A stretch of 11,772 nt of DNA, from assembly GCA_023433615.1 (NCBI GenBank), contig JAEZCJ010000227.1, positions 1-11,772 of the forward strand. Reading direction: 5' to 3'. Both the position numbers and the translations under genes were made by a program. Shown piece after piece: positions 5,693-11,772 of this stretch. The notes below the pieces were generated by a model. That model saw only the letters and a list, made by a program, of their open reading frames with translations. It ran no database searches and was not told the origin of the DNA. The stretch comes from Bacillota bacterium. GTDB lineage: Bacteria; Bacillota; Bacilli; Paenibacillales; Paenibacillaceae. How positions within the stretch are numbered: position 1 is the first letter of the stretch; every line of letters begins with the position of its first letter.

Positions 5693-6993
5693 GACGCGCC
5701 GTTCAACCTTTCGTAGCAGCGCTGCGCTTCGGCGTAGATCTTCTCTTCGTCCAGCTTCAGCGAGACGCGATCCTTGACGATCTGCTCGCCGTCGACCCAT
5801 ACATGCTTGACGTCGCGGCCGCTACCGGCATAGACCAGATGCGACAGCAGGTCGGTGCGCGGGTAATACTGCGGCTGATCGATATCGATCGCGATCAGGT
5901 CCGCCTTCATGCCGGCGCGCAGCATGCCGATCCGGTCCGCGTGCCAGATCGCCTTCGCGCCGTATACCGTCCCCATGCGAAGCGCCTCGAGCGCCGGCAC
6001 TGCAGTCGGGTCGCCGGAGACGCCCTTATGTATGAGAGCGGCCAGCCTGACTTCATCGAAGACGTCCAAGTTATTGTTGCTGGATGCGCTGTCCGTGCCG
6101 AGCGCTACGGTAACCCCCGCGCGCAGCAGCTCCGGCACGCGCGCGACGCCGCTCGCCAGCTTCAGGTTGCTTGCAGGATTATGCGAGACGGCTACGCCGC
6201 GCTCCGCGAGCAACGCGATTTCCTCATCGGTCAGATGCACGGCATGCGCTACCAGCGAAGGACGCGAGAACATGCCGAGCTTGTCGAGGTGCTCGACAGG
6301 CCGCAGACCGTAATCGCGCACGTTCTGCTCGACTTCGGCCAGCGTCTCGGACATATGCGTATGCATCGGGAGATCCAGGTCATGCGCGGCTTGCACGAAT
6401 TTCTCGATGTAATCCGGCGGGCACGTATAAGGCGCATGCGGCGATATCATCGCCGTAATTCGGCCGTCCGCCTTGCCGTGCCAATCCTTCGCGAACTGGA
6501 TCGCTTCCGCGAGCTTGGCGCGCTGCACGTCTTCCGGACAGAGCCCGATCACGCCGCGCGTCAGCACGCCGCGCATACCGGACTGCTCGACCACTTGCGC
6601 CACTTCATTCATATGATCGTACATGTCGACGAAGGCGGTCGTGCCGCTTTTCAGCATTTCGAGCACGGCCAGGGATGTTCCCCACTTGACGTCTGTGCCC
6701 GTATACCGGCCCTCCATCGGCCATATCTTCGTCTGAAGCCACTCCTGCAGCACCATATCGTCCGCGTACCCGCGCAGGAGCGACATCGCCGCGTGGCCAT
6801 GCGTGTTGACAAGGCCGGGCATGAATGCCAGACCTTCGCCGTTTACCTTCTCCGCGCCTTCCGCCAGCTCGCCGGGATGAGCGCTGCCGACATACGCGAT
6901 TCGATCGCCGTGCACGACCAGATGCCCTTGCATGATCGGCTGATCCCCGTCCATCGTGACGATATTGCCGTTCTCAATCCACCACTTCTTCAT
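5689..6993 (-). CDS. mtaD: Amidohydrolase, MTA/SAH deaminase type
   Basis: A 434-residue cytosolic metal-dependent deaminase of the amidohydrolase superfamily, closest to 5'-methylthioadenosine/S-adenosylhomocysteine deaminases such as Thermotoga TM0936. Metal-site residues are visible: 'NTHGH' (H65, H67), 'HTHMSE' (H213 metal, E216 catalytic), 'AHAVHL' (H250) and 'GTDSASSNN' (D301). Substrate-pocket elements are 'PMEGR' (E94) and 'SPHAPYTC' (H186). The N-terminal beta-sandwich ('ENGNIVTMDGD') and the C-terminal 'IGMLRAGMKADLIAID' are typical. I chose the ATG at 6993 because AAAGGA sits 11 bases upstream; an ATG at 7005 directly abuts that site and is unlikely. The gene overlaps the 3' end of rex by 20 bases. 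Deamination of other adenosine-like or guanine-type substrates (SsnA/GuaD relatives) cannot be excluded from sequence alone, so the symbol is tentative. Confidence 0.85.
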   Translation of the reverse strand: MKKWWIENGNIVTMDGDQPIMQGHLVVHGDRIAYVGSAHPGELAEGAEKVNGEGLAFMPGLVNTHGHAAMSLLRGYADDMVLQEWLQTKIWPMEGRYTGTDVKWGTSLAVLEMLKSGTTAFVDMYDHMNEVAQVVEQSGMRGVLTRGVIGLCPEDVQRAKLAEAIQFAKDWHGKADGRITAMISPHAPYTCPPDYIEKFVQAAHDLDLPMHTHMSETLAEVEQNVRDYGLRPVEHLDKLGMFSRPSLVAHAVHLTDEEIALLAERGVAVSHNPASNLKLASGVARVPELLRAGVTVALGTDSASSNNNLDVFDEVRLAALIHKGVSGDPTAVPALEALRMGTVYGAKAIWHADRIGMLRAGMKADLIAIDIDQPQYYPRTDLLSHLVYAGSGRDVKHVWVDGEQIVKDRVSLKLDEEKIYAEAQRCYERLNGAS

Positions 6994-7636
6994 TCGTATC
7001 CGCATCCTTTTCGAGGTAATAAGCCAAGCTTAACAGTTCGGTCGTGAAGTCCGCATGATGGATCCGCACTTCTTCGGGCACTTTCAAGATCGCCGGGGCA
7101 AAATTGAGAATGCCCTCGACGCCGGCCTGCACGAGGCGGTCTGCGACGTTTTGCGCTTCCGCAGCCGGGACCGTGATGATCCCGATCCGGATCTGCAGTT
7201 CCTCCACGGCAGCGGTCAAGTTATCGATCGGCTGCACGGCCATGTGGTTAATCTGCGTGCCGATCTTGGCGGGATGGGCATCGAACACCGCGACGATTTT
7301 CATATTGTCCTTGCTGTACGTGTTGTAGTTGCACAGCGCCTGACCCAGGTTGCCCGCGCCGATCAGCGCGACGTTCAACCGGCGGTCGAGCTTCAGGATC
7401 TGCCGGATCTTCTCGATCAGATACGAGACGTCGTACCCGATGCCCTTGCGTCCGAATTCGCCGAAGTAGGCCAGATCCTTGCGGATCTGCGCCGGATTCA
7501 GGTCGAGCTTCTGCCCAAGTTCCTGAGAGGACACGGTCTGCACCTCGCTCCTGGACAACTCGTTCAGCACATGCAGGTAAATCGGCAGTCTTCTTACGAC
7601 TGCTTCGGATATTTTCGCTTGCTTCGCATCTGACAT
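6974..7636 (-). CDS. rex: Redox-sensing transcriptional repressor Rex
   Basis: Rex senses the NADH/NAD ratio and represses fermentation and respiratory genes when NADH is low. The 220 residues are full length. An N-terminal winged helix (about 15-70) carries 'SSQELGQKLDLNPAQIRKD' and the wing 'YFGEFGRKGIGY'. The Rossmann NAD(H)-binding domain has 'LIGAGNLGQAL' (93-99 core) and D119 at the end of the second strand ('AVFDAHP'). The C-terminal helix 'TTELLSLAYYLE' matches the domain-swapped dimer helix. The ATG at 7636 has GGAGG 8 bases upstream, formed by the last codons of dinG, whose stop is 3 bases before it. Translation is thus probably coupled to dinG. I found no convincing Rex operator (TTGTGAA-N4-TTCACAA) in the window, so autoregulation or control of hbd-ackA is not supported here. 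Confidence 0.96.
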   Translation of the reverse strand: MSDAKQAKISEAVVRRLPIYLHVLNELSRSEVQTVSSQELGQKLDLNPAQIRKDLAYFGEFGRKGIGYDVSYLIEKIRQILKLDRRLNVALIGAGNLGQALCNYNTYSKDNMKIVAVFDAHPAKIGTQINHMAVQPIDNLTAAVEELQIRIGIITVPAAEAQNVADRLVQAGVEGILNFAPAILKVPEEVRIHHADFTTELLSLAYYLEKDADTNEEVVD

Positions 7637-7639
7637 CCG

Positions 7640-10528
7640 TTATGCCTCCTCCGCATGAATATCCGTCCGCGTACCCGCCTGCAGCCATTCCCGAATGCGC
7701 GGCACGATCTGCTCCAGATGCATGGTCTCGATCTTGGGTCCCGGCAGCGAATATAAGAAATGCTTGCCGTAATACGAATCGATGACCCGCGTATCGTATA
7801 AGAGCACGATGCCTCGATCCTGCGCCGTTCTGACCAGCCTGCCGAAGCCCTGCTTGAACCGGATGACGGCCTGCGGAACGGACAGCTTCATGAACGGGTT
7901 CTGGTTCTCCTGCTGCAGCAGCTCCGCCTTCGCTTCCAAGAGCGGGTGGTTCGGCGGTTGAAAAGGAAGGCGCACGATCGCCAGACACGTAAGCGCATCC
8001 CCCGGAATATCGACGCCTTCCCAGAAGCTGCTCGTACCGAGCAGAACGGATGCCTGCTGCTGTTGGAACCTTCGCGTCAGCTTATTGCGGCTGCCGCTGT
8101 CGATGCCTTGTCCCAGCACCTGAATGCTGCTCGTAGACAGGGCCTCCTTCAGCGGCTCGTACACCTGCTTCAGCATGCGGTACGAGGTGAACAGCACGAG
8201 CATGCGTCCCTCCGTCTCCTTGGCCGCGTCGGACAGCGATCGGACAAGCATGTCCAGGAATGCCGGATCCGCATTCGCGCCTTTCAGCGTCGGAATGTTG
8301 CGCGGAATGACGACAAGGGCTTGCTCGCGATATTGGAACGGCGACGGGAGCTGCACGGTCGTCAGCTTCCCGTCCTTCTCATGCTCCGCGAGTCCCAGCT
8401 GTTCCGCGGCATATTGGAACGAGCGTTGAATCGACAGCGTCGCGGATGTCATGACGACGCTCTTCTTGCTGCCCCAGAAATACGACTTGAGCTGCTCGCT
8501 GACGTTCGCCGGGACGGCGAACATCTGAACGGACTTGGCGCGGTAGTTCGCGCTGGCCTCGATCCAATAGACCGTGCCCTTCTCGTTCAGCTTCACGAAG
8601 GCGCGCAGTTCATCGCGCATCCGCGCCATATCCTTCACGCTGCCGTGCATGTCCGTCACAAGCGCCTGCACGCCGGAATCCTCTTCGTGCTCCTTCACGT
8701 CGGCAGCCAGCTTGTCGAGCGACTTGACGATCTCGTTCAAGCCCGCGAATACGTTCGCTTCGGCTCCCTCGATTAGCGGCCAATCCTTAGGCGGCTGATC
8801 GCCCTTGAGCCGCAGGACAGCCAAGCCGTTCTCGGCGTTGTCTCTCGCCGACGCTGCCGCGGTCAGGCCGAACAGCATATCGAACAGCTGATCCCAATGC
8901 TCCCGAACTTCGCCGAACACCGGCGCAGCTGCTTCGATGACTTCTGCCCATGCCTGCGAGCGTTCGTGCCCTTCGTTAAGCAGCCTCTGCTTCAGCTGAT
9001 GAATCATGCCGGTGCGCGCGTCTTTGCACAGCCGCTGCAACGGATGCAGCAGCCCGAAGTAGGAGAGCTGCCTGCCCAGATGCTTGCTGGCTACCTCCTC
9101 CAGATGATGCGCCTCGTCAACGATCAGATGCTCGTAGCTCGGCAAGAGCCGGTGCTCGGCCCTGATGTCCGTGAACAGCATCGAATGGTTCGTGATGACG
9201 ACATCCGCTAGGCTCGCCTCCTGCTTGGCACGATGGTAGAAGCAGCGTTTGAACCACGGGCAGGAACGGTTCAGGCAAGAGTCCGTATCGCTGGCCACGG
9301 TATCCCAGAAGTCGCCGCCGCGATTGCCGAGATTCAGCTCTTCTTGGTCGCCGTGCTCCGTCTCGCCGAGCCAGACAATCATCTGTGCCGCCGTGACGCG
9401 GTCTTCTGACGGGGACACGAAGTCCTGCATATTGACCTTGCCTTCGAACTTGCGCAGGCACATGTAGTTGCCGCGCCCCTTGAAGACGGCCGCCTTGAAC
9501 GGGACAGGCAGGACGGCCTGCAAGAGCGGCACGTCGCGTTCGCGCAGCTGCTCCTGCAGGTTGATCGTATGCGTGCTTACGACTATCTTCTTATTCTGCT
9601 GGATACCATAGTAAAGCGCGGGGATCAAATACCCGAGCGACTTGCCTGTGCCCGTGCCCGCCTCGATCATCAGGTGCTTGTCGCTGGATAGGGCCAGATA
9701 GACTTCGCGGAACATCGTCTCTTGCGCTGCCCGCTGCTCATAGCCCTGCACATGCAGCTTGAAGGCATCCGTTATTTGCTGCAGATACGTCTCGTAATCG
9801 ATGCCGCGCAAATATTCGTCCGCATCGGGGTCGTCATGGCGAGGCGGTTCCTCCTCCGTCCAATCCCCTACCTTAAGGGCGAATTGGCGGAAGTAAGCGT
9901 ATGCGTCCTGATCGACGGACGTCTCCCGTTCCTTCGCCTCCAGCGCGCGACGTACCGTCCAGCCGAGATCATCTTGATCGCCCAGAAATTGCGCCAGCCT
10001 CTGCAGCGTGAGCAGAGGCAGGTCGCGCAGCTTCTCCATGCATGCTTTGAAGATCAACGCCGTCGCCATCGCGTCGCTGTCCGCCTGATGATGGCGGTCA
10101 TGCGGGATGTCGAGCGCCTCGGATACGGCACCGAGCTGGTACGTCGTCAACGTCGGATACAGAATCCGCAGCAGATCCAGCGTGTCTAGGCGTCTGCCCG
10201 TGAACGTTACGTAGCCGCAACGATCCAGGGAAGCATTAAGAAAACCCGCGTCGAACCCGACATTGTGCGCGACGAGCACGGCGTCATCGAGCAGCGGGAT
10301 GAGCTGCATGAGCACATCCTCGAGCTCTGGCGCTTCGCTGACATCGTCGTCCGTAATGCCGGTCAACTGGGTTATGAACGGCGGGACCGGTACTCTGGGC
10401 CGGACGAAGGATGCATACGTTCCCGTAACGTTCATCTCGTCGTCCAGCAATACGAGCCCGACTTGTATAATATCGTCATCGGTACCATTGGTGCCGGTTG
10501 TTTCCAGATCCAATACGGCATATTTCAT
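7640..10528 (-). CDS. dinG: DinG-type DNA helicase with N-terminal 3'-5' exonuclease
   Basis: A 962-residue bifunctional DNA-repair protein of the XPD/DinG superfamily-2 group. Residues 1-165 are a DnaQ-like DEDDh exonuclease: 'LDLETTG' (D7, E9), 'AHNVGFDAGF' (D93) and H147/D152. The helicase follows with Walker A 'EAGTGTGKS' (K296), 'VDEAHHLEE' (DEAH 471-474), motif III 'TSATLS', motif V 'GTSSFWEGVDIPG' and motif VI 'QGFGRLVRT'. Four cysteines (357, 418, 423, 429) lie between Walker A and the DEAH box, with spacing suited to a 4Fe-4S cluster as in XPD/E. coli DinG. This differs from Staphylococcus aureus DinG, described as lacking the cluster and helicase activity. The ATG at 10528 has GAGGG 9 bases upstream; a GTG six codons earlier lies inside that region and is less likely. 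It begins 14 bases after the TPR gene stop and nearly abuts rex. Confidence 0.95.
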   Translation of the reverse strand: MKYAVLDLETTGTNGTDDDIIQVGLVLLDDEMNVTGTYASFVRPRVPVPPFITQLTGITDDDVSEAPELEDVLMQLIPLLDDAVLVAHNVGFDAGFLNASLDRCGYVTFTGRRLDTLDLLRILYPTLTTYQLGAVSEALDIPHDRHHQADSDAMATALIFKACMEKLRDLPLLTLQRLAQFLGDQDDLGWTVRRALEAKERETSVDQDAYAYFRQFALKVGDWTEEEPPRHDDPDADEYLRGIDYETYLQQITDAFKLHVQGYEQRAAQETMFREVYLALSSDKHLMIEAGTGTGKSLGYLIPALYYGIQQNKKIVVSTHTINLQEQLRERDVPLLQAVLPVPFKAAVFKGRGNYMCLRKFEGKVNMQDFVSPSEDRVTAAQMIVWLGETEHGDQEELNLGNRGGDFWDTVASDTDSCLNRSCPWFKRCFYHRAKQEASLADVVITNHSMLFTDIRAEHRLLPSYEHLIVDEAHHLEEVASKHLGRQLSYFGLLHPLQRLCKDARTGMIHQLKQRLLNEGHERSQAWAEVIEAAAPVFGEVREHWDQLFDMLFGLTAAASARDNAENGLAVLRLKGDQPPKDWPLIEGAEANVFAGLNEIVKSLDKLAADVKEHEEDSGVQALVTDMHGSVKDMARMRDELRAFVKLNEKGTVYWIEASANYRAKSVQMFAVPANVSEQLKSYFWGSKKSVVMTSATLSIQRSFQYAAEQLGLAEHEKDGKLTTVQLPSPFQYREQALVVIPRNIPTLKGANADPAFLDMLVRSLSDAAKETEGRMLVLFTSYRMLKQVYEPLKEALSTSSIQVLGQGIDSGSRNKLTRRFQQQQASVLLGTSSFWEGVDIPGDALTCLAIVRLPFQPPNHPLLEAKAELLQQENQNPFMKLSVPQAVIRFKQGFGRLVRTAQDRGIVLLYDTRVIDSYYGKHFLYSLPGPKIETMHLEQIVPRIREWLQAGTRTDIHAEEA

Positions 10529-10542
10529 CCGGTTCTTCCCTC

Positions 10543-11349
10543 TCACATACAGCTGAGTTCGGCACTGCCAAAGTATAATGACAGATGGCCTGCTTGGGCC
10601 TTGGCCTTGCAGCTCGATAAATTTCGTGCCGCCCCCTTGAACGACGGGTCGGCTTCATGCGCTTGCCTGAAGTACATCTCCGCTTGCTCCAGATTCGCCC
10701 GGACGGCATGGATGCAGCCGAGCGCGTTCAGTCCCAGCGCCTTCCACTTCGGATAATTGGTCCATCTCACGATCAGTTGAAAATGTCTCTGCGCTTCTTC
10801 CCATTCCTGCAGATGCATATGCGACATGGCCAGGTACAGTCTGGGTCGCACGGAATCCGGCCAGACGCGGATCGTTCGCCTGAACTCCGCTGCCGCTTCC
10901 TTGAACATTAGGAGCTTGAAATAGCCTTGTCCGGCAGACATCGTCCGCTCTGCTTCTTCGGGAGGCTGCTGCTCCGCATCGGCATGGTTCATCCAGCTTT
11001 GAAGCACCGCATGCTGCGCCTTTTCGGTCTCTTCGGTGCTCGTCTCGGCATCTGCGTTCGCATGGATGCCCGCGTCCATGCAGGACTTCGCCTTTGCTTG
11101 GGTAGACGGCTGCGAAGCGTGAACCTGTCCGCCGTTCTGTCCGCCTTGAGGCTCCGCATGAACGGTCTGGCGCAGGTAAGCAAGCTTCTCTTCGACTTGC
11201 AGCCAGCCATCCACGATCGAATCGCTCATGGCTTGCAGCGCGGCGAGCTGCTCCTGCATGTGCGGCTGCTGCGTGTCGTCGCATTGCGAATAACGGATCA
11301 TAATGTCGTCGAGCAGTTCGTTCATGACGGCAAACAGATGCTGAAGCAT
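10543..11349 (-). CDS. TPR-repeat protein of unknown role
   Basis: A 268-residue, apparently cytosolic protein. The N-terminal 60 residues look helical and may form a coiled coil ('QEQLAALQAMSDSIVDGWLQVEEKL'-type heptads, roughly 31-58). A low-complexity Gln/Ala/Glu-rich linker (about 65-130) follows. The C-terminal part has about three degenerate tetratricopeptide repeats: residues ~136-165 ('GYFKLLMFKEAAAEFRRTI'), ~169-202 ('MHLQEWEEAQRHFQLIV') and ~204-237 ('GCIHAVRANLEQAEMYFRQA'). TPRs bind other proteins, but no partner can be named. The ATG at 11349 has purine-rich AAGGTGGGG and AGGGG upstream; the ATG at codon 9 has no ribosome site. It lies between panD and dinG, which are adjacent in B. 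subtilis, so it is an insertion relative to that order. It probably shares a transcript with dinG 14 bases downstream. Confidence 0.8.
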   Translation of the reverse strand: MLQHLFAVMNELLDDIMIRYSQCDDTQQPHMQEQLAALQAMSDSIVDGWLQVEEKLAYLRQTVHAEPQGGQNGGQVHASQPSTQAKAKSCMDAGIHANADAETSTEETEKAQHAVLQSWMNHADAEQQPPEEAERTMSAGQGYFKLLMFKEAAAEFRRTIRVWPDSVRPRLYLAMSHMHLQEWEEAQRHFQLIVRWTNYPKWKALGLNALGCIHAVRANLEQAEMYFRQAHEADPSFKGAARNLSSCKAKAQAGHLSLYFGSAELSCM

Positions 11350-11394
11350 TTCCCCTGCACCCCACCTTCACGAATTTCGTCAACTGCGGCCGGT

Positions 11395-11416
11395 CATTGC
11401 CGGGTAAACGGCAATG
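11395..11416 (-). other. Perfect 8-bp hairpin between panD and the TPR gene
   Basis: In the 159-base panD-TPR gap, CATTGCCG and CGGCAATG form a perfect stem with a 6-base loop. On neither strand is it followed by a T-run, so it is not a standard intrinsic terminator. A short GAGC-ATA-GCTC hairpin lies nearby on the panD side (about 11440-11450). I see no promoter with both -10 and -35 elements in this gap, so read-through from panD into the TPR gene is plausible. Confidence 0.4.
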
Positions 11417-11508
11417 CATGATCGAGATTGATCGGCCGAGCTATGCTCATTCTTTGTTAAGGGGGCAGGTTTCATACTTAGGCGCCTTGCGTCACATAAT
11501 ACCGGATC

Positions 11509-11772
11509 TTACAATATCGCGGCGTGTTTCTCTTCGTACGATGCGTCGATCGGACGATTGTTCGCATCCAGAATCGCGATCTTCGGCTTGTAAGCCCGTG
11601 CTTCCTCTTCCGTCATCATACCATAAGAGATGATGATAATTGTATCGCCGGGATGCGCATGGCGGGCCGCTGCGCCGTTCAGGCAGATGACGCCCGAGCC
11701 GCGCGGGCCGGGAATGACATAGGTTTCCAGCCGCGAGCCGTTATTGTTGTTGACGACCTGGACTTTCTCGTT
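11509..11772 (-). CDS. panD: Aspartate 1-decarboxylase, C-terminal 87 residues (5' end off the window)
   Basis: PanD converts L-aspartate to beta-alanine for pantothenate and coenzyme A synthesis. It is made as a proenzyme that self-cleaves at Gly24-Ser25 to form a pyruvoyl cofactor. The visible part runs from 'NEKVQVVNNNNGSRLETY' through 'PGPRGSGVICLNGAAARHAHPGD', split here around residues 20-43 of the fragment. It ends 'EEKHAAIL' before TAA. These are the highly conserved core and tail of bacterial PanD (about 127 residues). The cleavage site lies about 25 residues off the right edge, so processing competence cannot be judged. It precedes the TPR gene and dinG, matching the panD-dinG order of B. 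subtilis. Confidence 0.96.
   Translation of the reverse strand, partial: NEKVQVVNNNNGSRLETYVIPGPRGSGVICLNGAAARHAHPGDTIIIISYGMMTEEEARAYKPKIAILDANNRPIDASYEEKHAAIL

Noticed and set aside
5803..7047. Long plus-strand open frame of about 414 codons opposite the amidohydrolase
   Set aside because: It is the antisense shadow of a gene with full catalytic motifs. Its translation is Arg/His-rich and low in information, as expected from GC-rich codon complements, and it has no ribosome site.
7946..8776. Plus-strand open frame of about 276 codons opposite dinG
   Set aside because: Antisense shadow of the conserved DinG helicase domain, with no ribosome site or motif.
1..11772. CRISPR array, insertion sequence, prophage, tRNA or rRNA
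   Set aside because: No regularly spaced direct repeats, transposase or integrase motifs, or conserved RNA gene sequences were seen on either strand.

Overview
The window looks like chromosomal housekeeping DNA from a GC-rich, low-G+C-phylum (Bacillota) bacterium, most likely a member of Paenibacillaceae such as Paenibacillus or Cohnella. The evidence is a DnaD primosome protein, a Rex redox repressor, a DinG with an N-terminal exonuclease, a YpmB-like DUF5590 protein and PanD. Together these recall the Bacillus subtilis panD-dinG-ypmA-ypmB-aspB-asnS-dnaD neighbourhood. Every gene I accept is on the minus strand, so transcription runs from the right edge to the left edge. No phage, transposon, CRISPR, tRNA or rRNA sequence was recognised.

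In transcription order, the right part (11772 to 5171) holds the 3' end of panD, a TPR-repeat protein, dinG, rex, an MTA/SAH-deaminase-type amidohydrolase and the YpmB-like membrane protein. From the TPR gene onward the genes are separated by 3 to 14 bases or overlap, so they look like one long transcription unit. Compared with B. subtilis, rex and the amidohydrolase sit between dinG and ypmB. The aspB-asnS position is occupied by a membrane-protease pair and a metabolic pair.

The middle part (5170 to 2897) is the most unusual. A 181-base gap after the YpmB-like gene contains a 139-base sequence that can fold, as minus-strand RNA, into a three-way junction. Its closing 14-bp helix completely buries the Shine-Dalgarno sequence of the next gene. 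That gene encodes an unrecognised 178-residue single-pass membrane protein, and it overlaps by 8 bases a shortened FtsH-type AAA metalloprotease that lacks the usual extracytoplasmic domain. A clear Rho-independent terminator ends this unit.

The left part (2896 to 1) starts with a probable promoter just after the terminator. It carries a divergent 3-hydroxyacyl-CoA dehydrogenase (GTG start), acetate kinase (4-base overlap) and dnaD, whose 3' end lies off the left edge.

The functional themes are vitamin/CoA precursor synthesis (PanD), DNA repair and replication (DinG, DnaD), redox and acyl-CoA/acetate metabolism (Rex, Hbd, AckA), salvage (amidohydrolase) and membrane protein quality control (FtsH-like). 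The best candidate for something undescribed is the structured leader together with the protein pair it controls.
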